Of a stretch of 64,000 nucleotides of DNA, positions 1-7,493 are shown piece by piece; position 1 is the first letter of the stretch, and each line of letters starts with the position of its first letter. The notes under the pieces are model-generated. The model was given only the letters and a program-made list of their open reading frames with translations, ran no database searches and was not told where the DNA came from. Both the position numbers and the translations under genes were made by a program. This DNA is from Bin87 sp965197635. Lineage in GTDB: Bacteria > Chloroflexota > Dehalococcoidia > Lucifugimonadales > UBA3495. Location of the stretch: contig CBDANN010000005.1 in the NCBI GenBank assembly GCA_965197635.1, positions 1 to 64,000 on the forward strand, given 5' to 3'.

Positions 1-353
1 GCATCTTGCTCCCTCTTACGGGCAACTTCGTAATAAGCCCACCTGTTTTGCATCCAGTTTGCGTTATTTTCACTTGCCGCATATTCCGCCTGGAAATCCT
101 CGGCAGTCATGTTGCACAGCCGATTCAGTAGTCGCAAACGTTCTGCCCTTCGCTGAGCTGCAGCCTCCGATACCCCGCCACCTCCGTAAGCTGCGCCATG
201 GGCTGCTCTGCGTGCGGCCTCTTTGTCATACTGTTCGTCAGCATAGTCGCCAGATGCTATTGGAGTGGGACCTTTGGCGCTTGGGTGGGCTCCCCCTCGC
301 GTCGTTGGTTGATCGAGGAACGCTCCGACTACGGTTCCCCATCGGCCTGGCAT
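1..353 (-). CDS. Hypothetical protein, partial (runs off window start)
   Basis: An open minus-strand frame starts at an ATG at 351-353 and stays open to base 1, so the gene or its 3' part continues outside the window. The first residues are MPGRWGTVVGAFLDQP and later sequence is rich in Ala, Glu and Arg (EQYDKEAARRAAHGAAYGGGG, then a charged helical stretch). It overlaps the end of the 238-882 frame by 116 bases in another frame. It is either a separate overlapping gene or the true C-terminus of that membrane protein after a frameshift. No family was recognised. Confidence 0.5.
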   Translation of the reverse strand, partial: MPGRWGTVVGAFLDQPTTRGGAHPSAKGPTPIASGDYADEQYDKEAARRAAHGAAYGGGGVSEAAAQRRAERLRLLNRLCNMTAEDFQAEYAASENNANWMQNRWAYYEVARKREQD

Positions 354-882
354 TGTGCGTCAATGCGGCGGGTTTCGGAGTGTGAAATGGTTGAACTCCG
401 AACCAGTGGTTCGGCGCTAATGATATAGCCACGAACACTACTGTGCTCACGGTCCAAAAAATAGTCATGCCCACCCAGACATTCCCTGCTACACATGACC
501 CGATACCCAGCAACATGATGAGCGATGTGGCGATTATTTGAATCTTGACCCGCTTGCCCATGGTCGCCTCATCCTCAACTGTGGACTTGCGACCTTTGAA
601 CCAGCGATCGGGTAGGAATAACAGGGACAAATAAACCGCCGGTATCCCCATCCAAAACAGGATCAAACCCAATCCAATCATGCCCGCGCTACCGGACACG
701 CAAGATGCCGTGCTCCACACGATCAAGGCAAATGCGGCCAAGAAGAACAAGATAGTTTTGAAGACTGATGAAACCAATTCGGCATCGTCTTTTGGTGTCG
801 ATGGGCCGTGGCCCGATCCTGTACGAGTCGCTGAACGCCAAGCGGCGTTCAGCGCTTTGTAAGCCAGAAATCGCCCTATCAT
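238..882 (-). CDS. Small membrane protein, unknown function
   Basis: A 214-aa protein with about four hydrophobic segments (roughly residues 41-62, 66-90, 113-132 and 134-152) separated by short charged loops such as DRWFKGRK, which suits a four-helix inner-membrane protein. The last 60 residues are Arg/Ser/Pro-rich and look unnatural. The +1 frame over the same bases encodes a more plausible helical tail that continues to base 1, so a frameshift near 350 may have replaced the real C-terminus. Function is unknown. Confidence 0.55.
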   Translation of the reverse strand: MIGRFLAYKALNAAWRSATRTGSGHGPSTPKDDAELVSSVFKTILFFLAAFALIVWSTASCVSGSAGMIGLGLILFWMGIPAVYLSLLFLPDRWFKGRKSTVEDEATMGKRVKIQIIATSLIMLLGIGSCVAGNVWVGMTIFWTVSTVVFVAISLAPNHWFGVQPFHTPKPAALTHNARPMGNRSRSVPRSTNDARGSPPKRQRSHSNSIWRLC

Positions 883-919
883 GTCCTTTTCGATTCCGCT
901 GCCGATTGGTTGCCTCGGC

Positions 920-1291
920 TCACGGTCCTATCTTGCTCAATTCGCGATCGAGCCACCACATTGCTATCAAGACGAGGGGGATTTCTACAATGAAAAACCC
1001 GATAGCGATGGCAATTCCGCGCACCACCCATTTACCGAATGCGTCTTGATCGTCGGCTGGAACCCGTACAGTAGGCGTGTTGACTCCGATGTCACGCTGA
1101 CGACTGGAGCTTTGGTCGCGTACTTCAGCGGGACTTGGCTTCTCTGGGATGAACCATCCGTATTCTGCCGCGCATTCCTCGCACGACACGCCGCTTTCCC
1201 CCTCAGTCGTTACCCACCTGTATAGACTTTCCATGCGGCCACAGTTGCCGCAGTATCCTACCCCTGCCCTCATCCAATCTGGATACGCCAT
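920..1291 (-). CDS. Zinc-ribbon protein with one membrane helix
   Basis: A 123-aa protein. Residues 14-40 hold two CxxC pairs (CGNCG and CEEC), a typical zinc ribbon. Residues about 90-112 form one hydrophobic helix (GIAIAIGFFIVEIPLVLIAM). An AGGAG ribosome-binding site lies 9 bases before the ATG. Such proteins are common and usually uncharacterised; zinc binding and a membrane anchor are inferred from the motifs. It lies just upstream of, and codirectional with, the 238-882 membrane protein gene, so they could share a transcript. Confidence 0.65.
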   Translation of the reverse strand: MAYPDWMRAGVGYCGNCGRMESLYRWVTTEGESGVSCEECAAEYGWFIPEKPSPAEVRDQSSSRQRDIGVNTPTVRVPADDQDAFGKWVVRGIAIAIGFFIVEIPLVLIAMWWLDRELSKIGP

Positions 1292-1390
1292 CGCGGTCTG
1301 CTCCTTTTTGGTTATGGGCTGGTCTCCGGGCTAGCGACGGGAAAGCTGCACATCCAGTGGCCGTACCTGTTCCCCTGTGGCCCGGGCAAC

Positions 1391-2218
1391 CTACTCCGCC
1401 AAAGCGATGTAGGTCACCCCGTCCGCGTTGGCCCGTTGGCGGTTGGCGTCGGAGATGGCCGTTCCGATGACCGCCGCTTGCGCCGCCACACCGCTGGCGG
1501 TTTGCAGGATGCGAGCCCGTTGGGCGGCGCGATCAACGTCGCGCTCGTCGATGGTAACGGAGACTTCGGCGACGATATAGGCCGGTTCGCCGTCGAGGGT
1601 TTGGCCCAGCAGGATGAGGTCGGTTCGCGCTAAGTCATCGGCCTGGTCATCAGAGATGATGCCGCTACTGGTGGCCTGTTCCAGTAGATTGGACAAGTGG
1701 GGGTTGTCAAAGTTGTTGAGCGAGTGGACTACTTGAGCGTTGCGAATACCCAGGTAACGCCGGACGGTGCGCGGGGAATCTCTGGCGACTCTCCGCTCGT
1801 AGTCCGTTCCGGTCAGATTGTTGAGCTGGCCTTGCATTCGCGCTTGCGTGATCTTTATGTCAGTGATGTCGTCTTCCATACGCGCTTGGCCGGCTGTGAT
1901 TTCTGCGATGTTGTCTTCCATGCGGTCTTGCCGGGCTTCCATACGCGCTTGGCCGGCTGTGATTTCTGTGATGTCGTCTTCCATACGGTCTTGCCGGGCT
2001 TCCATGCGGTCTTGCCGGGCTTCCATGCGGTCTTGCCGGGCTTCCATGCGGTCTTGCCGGGCTTCCATGCGCGCCTGGCCGGCTTTGAGATCCACCAGGT
2101 CTGACAGGATTTGGCTGGTGAATTCCTCGTCCCTGACGTGCTGGCGCATGGCCTCCCGCAGTACCGGGTTCTCCCGCATGGCGGCGAGGATGTCTTCAAA
2201 TGTTTGGACGGTAGTCAT
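1391..2218 (-). CDS. Coiled-coil protein with PD-(D/E)XK-like C-terminal domain
   Basis: The ATG at 2216-2218 is preferred because the protein becomes natural there (MTTVQTFEDILAAMRENP), giving 275 aa. Residues about 45-135 are heptad repeats based on QDRMEAR and ITAGQARMED, a long parallel coiled coil encoded by nearly identical 21-bp DNA units. The C-terminal 130 residues contain RTDLILLG and YIVAEVSVTIDERDV, the D...AEVS arrangement of PD-(D/E)XK-fold proteins such as the DUF3782-type families. Those families are widespread in bacteria with IS-rich genomes; nuclease activity is not shown. The gene lies downstream of the Uma2-family gene, another PD-(D/E)XK protein. Confidence 0.7.
   Translation of the reverse strand: MTTVQTFEDILAAMRENPVLREAMRQHVRDEEFTSQILSDLVDLKAGQARMEARQDRMEARQDRMEARQDRMEARQDRMEDDITEITAGQARMEARQDRMEDNIAEITAGQARMEDDITDIKITQARMQGQLNNLTGTDYERRVARDSPRTVRRYLGIRNAQVVHSLNNFDNPHLSNLLEQATSSGIISDDQADDLARTDLILLGQTLDGEPAYIVAEVSVTIDERDVDRAAQRARILQTASGVAAQAAVIGTAISDANRQRANADGVTYIALAE
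1867..2088. repeat. 21-bp and 42-bp tandem repeats inside the coiled-coil gene
   Basis: Four near-identical 21-bp units (tcttgccgggcttccatgcg plus one base) follow two 63-bp compound units that contain cttggccggctgtgatttct. Each 21-bp unit codes exactly one heptad, so copy-number changes lengthen or shorten the coiled coil without a frameshift. Confidence 0.8.
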
Positions 2219-2249
2219 GGGAGTCGTCCGCCTGGCGACGCGGGCTGTT

Positions 2250-2999
2250 TCAGGATGGTCGCTGCCGCAATTCTGCTTCCAGCTCCCGAACTCGCTCCTC
2301 GGCGGCGTCGCGTTGGGCAATGGCATCATCGCGCTGGGCAATGGCGGCGGCGGTTTGCGCATGAGACTCAATCAAGTCCGGTAGATACTCCCCCGTCGCC
2401 GGATCCCAGAAACGCAGTTTACCGTCAACCCAGCGCAACTCCAATCCCAGCGCTGGACTGTATCCCCAAACCACTCCGTCGGCCATGGTATTCACCGGAA
2501 TTGGTTCGTATCGCCCATCCGGCAACAGCTTATCCCCGGCCAGCGCTGCTTCGTGGAACTGCCCGCCAGTGCGGTCGAAGCGCCAGTATTCCGCGACGCG
2601 GTAGCCGGCGTAGATTTCCCGCTTCACCGTGTAATCCCGCCGTCCGGTTGATGCCGAGGCCACCTCCAGCACAAAATCCGGCGGCTTGCCGATTTCGCTG
2701 ATGGTGTATCCGTTGGACGCCACTATATCCGCCGGCAGCATGGGCATATCGAAGGCTACAATCAGGTCCGGATATGGAGCTCGTCGAACGTCGCTGGCAT
2801 CCTGGCACAGGTAGCCGTTGCCCATCACCACCACGTTGCCCCTTGCAAAGAAATAATTCTCGAGAGTGTAATGGGCTCGCGAAATATCGGGCAGCTGCGT
2901 AGCCATGTCGGTTTGCTGAGGCGGGTCGGGCAATTCGGTGAGGCGACCGGCCGGCTGCGCTTGAGGAAACGAGGATGCAGTTTGGGCGGGCATCGTCAT
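2250..2999 (-). CDS. Uma2 family (DUF820) PD-(D/E)XK endonuclease-like protein
   Basis: About 249 aa from the ATG at 2997-2999; an upstream in-frame ATG at 3024-3026 is an alternative. Uma2 hallmarks are visible: PYPDLIVAFD (Asp78), PPDFVLEVASAST (Asp108 and Glu112), then RRDYTVKREIYAGYRVAEYW with Lys126 and Glu137. That series is the PD-(D/E)XK active-site pattern of the family. A C-terminal helix (AQRDDAIAQRDAAEERVRELEAELRQR) is a coiled coil. Uma2 proteins are abundant in cyanobacteria and Chloroflexota, and their biological role is poorly known. The coiled-coil protein downstream could be a partner, but this is only proximity. Confidence 0.85.
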   Translation of the reverse strand: MTMPAQTASSFPQAQPAGRLTELPDPPQQTDMATQLPDISRAHYTLENYFFARGNVVVMGNGYLCQDASDVRRAPYPDLIVAFDMPMLPADIVASNGYTISEIGKPPDFVLEVASASTGRRDYTVKREIYAGYRVAEYWRFDRTGGQFHEAALAGDKLLPDGRYEPIPVNTMADGVVWGYSPALGLELRWVDGKLRFWDPATGEYLPDLIESHAQTAAAIAQRDDAIAQRDAAEERVRELEAELRQRPS

Positions 3000-3062
3000 G
3001 TTGGGCCTCTGGTCGGTGCGGGCCATGAGCCAGCGCACGGCGGCATGATAGCACAGTGCAAA

Positions 3063-3084
3063 GGGGCGAATGATTATTCGCCCC
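3063..3084. repeat. Perfect palindrome GGGGCGAAT-GATT-ATTCGCCCC
   Basis: A 9-bp perfect stem with a 4-base loop sits between the esterase and Uma2 genes. The same GGGGCGAAT core occurs in a 28-bp palindrome at 12139-12166, so it is a dispersed repeat. No T-run follows, so it is not a standard terminator. Confidence 0.7.
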
Positions 3085-3111
3085 AAGCAGTCGGTTGATC
3101 GATTTGCAAAA

Positions 3112-5076
3112 TCAGTTGTCCGCGGCCACCGCCGGTTCCGGCTGGGCCAGCGCCGCGCCGAAAACGGCGCTCAGATGAGCGTTGGCCGCGTCCAGCGCTT
3201 GGCGTCCCTTGTCGATGACGTGGGGCATCCCGAAGAAGCCGTGGATCACGCCGTCATAGCGAATCAGCGTCGTGGTGACGCCGGCATCGTCCAACGCGGC
3301 GGAGTAGGCTTCGCCCTCGTCGCGGAGCGGGTCGAACTCCGCGGTGATCACCAGCGCCGGCGGCAGGTCACTCGAAAGGCGAGCCCGCATGGGCGACACA
3401 AAGATGTTGTAGCCCGACAGGTCGGTATTGTCCACGTAATGGTCCCAGAACCAGCGCATACTGGCCGTTTCCAGGAACATACCCTGCCCGTTCACCTGGT
3501 AGGAACGGGTGTCGTAGGCGTAATCGGTGGCGGGATAAACGAGCAACTGGAACGCCAAAGGATGTGGTAGGTCGTCTTGGGCCAAGGACACGGCCGCGGC
3601 CAGGTTGCCGCCGGCGCTGTCGCCGCCCACTGCAATGGCGTCGGGCCGGCTGCCTAGCGATTCTGCGTTGCCCATAGCCCACATGGTGGCGGTGAGGCAG
3701 TCCTCGAAGGGCGTGGGGAACTTGTATTCGGGCGCGAGGCGGTAATCGACGGACACCACCACGCAGTTGCCGCCCACGCACAGCTCGCGGGCGGTGGCGT
3801 CGGCGGTTTCCACGTTGCCGATGACCCAGCCGCCGCCGTGGAACCACACCAGCGTACCCCAGGGGCCGGAGGTGGCCGGCGTGTAGATGCGGACGGGCAC
3901 GTCGCCCGGTTCCTTGCCGTGCTCGTTGCGGATGATGCGGTCTTCCACCCGGCCCACTTCGGGACCCTCCGGCCGGGGCCGGTTGTCCATCACCTCACGA
4001 CACTCCGCCACGCTCATTTCCTGGAAGGGTTTGATGTCGAGAGACTCGAACAGTTCCAGCACGTGAGCAGCCTGCGGGTCCAGCAGCTTGCGCATCGCCG
4101 AGGTATCGCCTTCATGCTGGCGGTGGTACTCCTCAACCATATCGTCCACGGCCCTGCGCAGGAAGGTACAGGCGTCGTCCATAGCGGTACGCGCGGTATC
4201 CATGACGCTGGCCATGCCGAAGAAACCGTGGATCATCCCGTCGTAGCGATTGGTTTCCGCCGGGACGCCAAGCTCGTTGAGCAGTCGCCCGTAGGCTTCG
4301 CCCTCATCGCGCAACGGGTCGTATTCGGCGGTGATCACCAGCGCCTGCGCCAGGTCGTCTATGCCTTCAAAGTCAGCGGGCAGCCGGAGGGGAGCGGCCA
4401 ACGGGTCGGATGCCTGGGACTCGTCCGCCAGATAATGGTCCCAGAACCAAATCATGCCCTGCCGTTCGAGGTTATAACCGGTTCCATTGTCGATGTAGGA
4501 GCCGGTGTCAAAATCAACGTCCGTAACCGGATAGACCAGCAACTGGTGGCTGACCCGAAAATCGCCGGTTTCCGCCGCCTTGATGCTGACCGCTGCCGCC
4601 AGGTTGCCGCCGGCGCTGTCGCCGCCCACCGACACCACGCCGCGCACGCCGCCCAGTTCCTCGGCGTGGTCGCTGGCCCAGACAGTGGTGTAGTAGCAGT
4701 CGTCAAAGGGTTCGGGGAATTTGGCCTCCGGGGCCAGCCGGTAGTCCACCGACACCACCACGTTGCGGGAACCGGCGCACAGATGGCGCGCCGTGGCGTC
4801 AGCGGATTCCAAATCTCCAATCACCCAGCCGCCGCCGTGATACCAGACCAGTATGGGAAAAGGCCCATCACCTTCCGGCGTGTAGATCCGAACCGGCACA
4901 TCTCCAGCCGGGCCGGGCACGCTGCGGTCTTCCACCTTCCCGACCTCCGGCCCAACGCCCCGGGGTCGCATGGCCGCGTTGGCTCGGGCCTCCGCCGGCG
5001 TAACCGTATAGTTCGGCGGCAAACCCAGGGCGCGGGTTGCCTCAATTACCTCTTGCGCTTGCGGATGCAGTGGCAT
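3112..5076 (-). CDS. Tandem-duplicated, fused alpha/beta hydrolase (HSL-type esterase)
   Basis: A 654-aa protein made of two complete hormone-sensitive-lipase-type domains. Domain 1 (about 1-315) has the oxyanion motif HGGGW at 80-84, nucleophile Ser154 in GDSAGG, Asp253 in DPLRDEGEAY and His283 in DGMIHGFFG. Domain 2 (about 330-654) repeats these as HGGGW 413-417, Ser487, Asp582 and His612. The family normally has one domain of about 310 aa and hydrolyses esters of small or acyl-chain alcohols. A Glu/His/Arg-rich linker (about 312-330) joins the halves and contains an in-frame Met, so this looks like two tandem genes that lost an intervening stop. Both triads are intact. GGAGG precedes the ATG. 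Confidence 0.88.
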   Translation of the reverse strand: MPLHPQAQEVIEATRALGLPPNYTVTPAEARANAAMRPRGVGPEVGKVEDRSVPGPAGDVPVRIYTPEGDGPFPILVWYHGGGWVIGDLESADATARHLCAGSRNVVVSVDYRLAPEAKFPEPFDDCYYTTVWASDHAEELGGVRGVVSVGGDSAGGNLAAAVSIKAAETGDFRVSHQLLVYPVTDVDFDTGSYIDNGTGYNLERQGMIWFWDHYLADESQASDPLAAPLRLPADFEGIDDLAQALVITAEYDPLRDEGEAYGRLLNELGVPAETNRYDGMIHGFFGMASVMDTARTAMDDACTFLRRAVDDMVEEYHRQHEGDTSAMRKLLDPQAAHVLELFESLDIKPFQEMSVAECREVMDNRPRPEGPEVGRVEDRIIRNEHGKEPGDVPVRIYTPATSGPWGTLVWFHGGGWVIGNVETADATARELCVGGNCVVVSVDYRLAPEYKFPTPFEDCLTATMWAMGNAESLGSRPDAIAVGGDSAGGNLAAAVSLAQDDLPHPLAFQLLVYPATDYAYDTRSYQVNGQGMFLETASMRWFWDHYVDNTDLSGYNIFVSPMRARLSSDLPPALVITAEFDPLRDEGEAYSAALDDAGVTTTLIRYDGVIHGFFGMPHVIDKGRQALDAANAHLSAVFGAALAQPEPAVAADN

Positions 5077-5140
5077 GGCGGGCCTCCGTTTTTGACGTAG
5101 TGTTGAGTTTTAGTGTAACTCTTGGGGGAGTTGCGCCCGG

Positions 5141-5554
5141 TCAATAAATGGTTGACACTTCTGAGTAGGCTCGTATCAGCCCATCAGAGGTGACCAGCGG
5201 ACAGTTATTGATCCTGGTGGTGGCGACTATCATCTGGTCAAAAGGGTCCTTGTGAAAATTGCCGGGCAACGATGTCGCTTGGATCGCGATAGCCAAAGTT
5301 AGGTCAAGAATTTCAACACCGGTATTGGCAATTGCGTCATCAAACCGCTTCGACAAGTTCCAGCCCGGCGAACCGTCGTTCAAGTCCAAGCGCCCCAGCT
5401 CAACGGCTTTGGCAATTTCCCAACAGGAAATGATGCTTACGCCGATGATATCTCCTTTGTTTCTCGCCGAAATAATGGCGGACATTTGGGCTCGTCGTAT
5501 CCTGTTGATCCCCAAAGCCAGCCACAGCCAGATCTGTGTATCCAGCAATATCAA
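5141..5554 (-). CDS. PIN-domain ribonuclease toxin (VapC-like)
   Basis: A 137-aa protein starting MILLDTQIWLW. The PIN acidic residues are visible: Asp5, Glu46 (SCWEIAKA), Asp103 and Asp106 (HKDPFDQMIVA), and Asp124 (TSDG). PIN toxins of this group, in the type II VapBC class, are Mg-dependent endoribonucleases that cut tRNA or rRNA. The start overlaps the stop of the preceding gene by 4 bases (ATGA), so the two are translationally coupled. The partner is not a standard Phd/YefM or AbrB antitoxin. Confidence 0.85.
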   Translation of the reverse strand: MILLDTQIWLWLALGINRIRRAQMSAIISARNKGDIIGVSIISCWEIAKAVELGRLDLNDGSPGWNLSKRFDDAIANTGVEILDLTLAIAIQATSLPGNFHKDPFDQMIVATTRINNCPLVTSDGLIRAYSEVSTIY

Positions 5555-6009
5555 GGTGACAAGTCCCTTACGTCAATGTACATTGGACCAAACGGGTTGT
5601 CGTAATCGTGCGACAAAAGACCAAAGGGATATGAGTCTGGACCCACGTCGTCCTCCCCATACCGCAGGTCTTGGGTGTCATCTGACCGTTTCGGCCTAAA
5701 CCTCACCCGTGCCGCTCTGGCGCCGGAGATGGCGCGTTGCCGCTCGGTGGCCTGCGTTGCCGCGTCGTCATCCGGGTCAATCACCAGCCGATACCGCCCG
5801 TCGCCCAGGCTCCAGGCTTCCGGGCGCAACCCGGACTGCACGAAGTCGCCCACCACCTTTCCATCTTCGCTGATAGAGTGGCGGAACGGCAACGCTTTTA
5901 TAGCGTTCGGGTATTCCGCTTTCAGCAAAGGTCTCAAGTCGGCGCGTGTCCACACGCGTGGGATTAAACCTTGCTTCCGCAGGCCGTAGACATCGTCCCA
6001 GAAGCTCAT
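5551..6009 (-). CDS. Unknown protein, putative partner/antitoxin of the PIN toxin
   Basis: A 152-aa protein directly upstream of the PIN gene, with a 4-base overlap. Residues 20-75 (WTRADLRPLL, PFRHSISEDGKVVGDF, then AWSLGDGRYRLVIDP) look like a small winged-helix-type module, known to me from DNA-binding halves of restriction and regulatory proteins. The C-terminal half is charged and ends FGPMYIDVRDLSP. It is longer than typical VapB antitoxins (70-90 aa) and lacks an obvious AbrB, RHH or Phd fold. The antitoxin role is inferred only from position and coupling. Confidence 0.55.
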   Translation of the reverse strand: MSFWDDVYGLRKQGLIPRVWTRADLRPLLKAEYPNAIKALPFRHSISEDGKVVGDFVQSGLRPEAWSLGDGRYRLVIDPDDDAATQATERQRAISGARAARVRFRPKRSDDTQDLRYGEDDVGPDSYPFGLLSHDYDNPFGPMYIDVRDLSP

Positions 6010-6103
6010 GATAGTACTCTTGGGATTGACCTAAATTTAGAGTTGGGCCGCCGGAGCGCGTTCACGACGTGTCCCGGCGGCCCTTGAAATGGTGGTTCTT
6101 TGG

Positions 6104-7276
6104 CTATGCGTTCCGGCCGGTGTAGTCCTCCCGCGCCCGGTCCAGCGCCCGCGTCCGCCCGGCCTGGAGCGTCTCGTGACGTTCGTAGGCCCACTTGTTG
6201 GACGCTATCGTCGCTTCGGCGCTGCCCTGGAAGTGGGGCATCACGTGGCGGGCCATCAGCTCGTAGCTGTGCAGCATGTGCTCGCGGGCGGCCCAGTCCA
6301 CCGTCTGCACCATGAAGGAGCCGAACCCGCCGCTGCGCTCTTCCAGCCGCTTGATGCCCTCAATGCAGTCGTCCGGCGTGCCGATGATCCACGCGCCCTG
6401 CTCGGCCAGCGCGTCGATGATTTTTTCGGGCGGGCCGTCCACTACCGGGGCGCGGCCCATGGTGTGCTCGAAGTATTCCCGCTGGTAGCGCCCCGCGCCG
6501 ATGCGGGCCTGCTCGAAGGCGTCCTTCCGGGTGTCGGCCAGATGAACCGGCAGCACCAGCCGCCACTCGAAGCGGTCAACCGTCTGGTTGTGCTCGGCAG
6601 CCGATTCCTCGCAGATGTCCCAAAGTTCATTGAGGTCGATGCCCTGCTGCATCTTCGGGTCCCGGGGTGTGGTGATGGTCAGCACCGACGCGCCGTGCTT
6701 GCCGGCCAGCGCGACGCCGGACGGCGTTTGCACCGAGGCCACCGAGATGGGCATATGGGGAGTCTGGTAGGGCCGGAGCTGCAGCATGGCCTCGTTCAGC
6801 TCAAACCAGTCGCTCTTGTGGGTGATGGGTTCCTTTTCGGTGAACAACCGCATGATGACGCCCAGCGCCTCGTCCATGCGGAGCCGCTGCTTGGTGGGGT
6901 CGATGCCCATCATGTAGGCGTCGCCGGGCAGGGCGCCGGGGCCGACGCCCAGCATCACGCGGCCACGGGTCATGTGGTCCAGTTGGGTCATCCAGTTGGC
7001 CACCATGAACGGGTGGTGATAGGGCAGGCTGACCACGCCGGTGCCCAGCTTGATGTGCTTGGTGCGGTCGGCAGCCACGCCGATGAAAATCTCCGGCGAC
7101 GAGATAATCTCCCAGCCGGCGCTGTGGTGCTCGCCAATCCAGGCCTCGTCGAAGCCCAGGTAGTCCAGCCACTGCACCAGTTCCAGGTCGCGCTCCAAGG
7201 CCAGAGTGGGGTTCTCGCCGGCACGGTGGAACGGGCCCATAAAGATGCCAAACTTCATTCGATCGGGTAACGCCAT
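6104..7276 (-). CDS. LLM-class flavin-dependent oxidoreductase
   Basis: A 390-aa protein of the luciferase-like TIM-barrel family. MKFGIFMGPFH, GFDEAWIGEHHSAGWE, LGTGVVSLPYHHPFMVA and RGRVMLGVGPGALPGDA are typical of the limonene 1,2-monooxygenase/alkanal-monooxygenase group, which use reduced FMN and O2 to oxidise small organic substrates. Length is normal. GGAGG precedes the ATG. The exact substrate cannot be read from sequence. Such genes are numerous in SAR202-type Chloroflexota, which supports the taxonomic guess. It is transcribed divergently from the 522-aa unknown at 7494. Confidence 0.88.
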   Translation of the reverse strand: MALPDRMKFGIFMGPFHRAGENPTLALERDLELVQWLDYLGFDEAWIGEHHSAGWEIISSPEIFIGVAADRTKHIKLGTGVVSLPYHHPFMVANWMTQLDHMTRGRVMLGVGPGALPGDAYMMGIDPTKQRLRMDEALGVIMRLFTEKEPITHKSDWFELNEAMLQLRPYQTPHMPISVASVQTPSGVALAGKHGASVLTITTPRDPKMQQGIDLNELWDICEESAAEHNQTVDRFEWRLVLPVHLADTRKDAFEQARIGAGRYQREYFEHTMGRAPVVDGPPEKIIDALAEQGAWIIGTPDDCIEGIKRLEERSGGFGSFMVQTVDWAAREHMLHSYELMARHVMPHFQGSAEATIASNKWAYERHETLQAGRTRALDRAREDYTGRNA

Positions 7277-7447
7277 TGGGGATCCTCCTCGTCCGCCTGA
7301 TGCGGATGGGCAGTGGCGGAGTGGATGCGCGCCGTCGGCAACCGCCGTGGCAATGCGTCCGCCGCCGGACGGGTATGGGTGAACACTGTTGGGCGCATTA
7401 TATGGGCGACGCCTAACGGCGGCAAGCCGGCAGCTTCATCACCGGGT

Positions 7448-7453
7448 TATAAT
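7448..7453 (+). promoter_or_regulatory. Possible -10 box (TATAAT)
   Basis: A perfect TATAAT lies about 40 bases before the GTG start at 7494, in the divergent region between the LLM gene and the 522-aa gene. No good -35 box is visible 16-18 bases upstream (agccgg region), so confidence is limited. Confidence 0.35.
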
Positions 7454-7493
7454 CATGCCTCCGTCGCCAAGTTGTTCACACCGAGGTGAAGCA

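Noticed and set aside
3838..5100. 420-codon plus-strand frame opposite the tandem esterase
   Set aside because: The opposite strand has two full catalytic motif sets; this frame has no family signal.
6089..7270. Long plus-strand frame opposite the LLM oxidoreductase
   Set aside because: It is the antisense of a clear family member. Its His/Val/Gly-rich composition is typical of GC-rich antisense frames.
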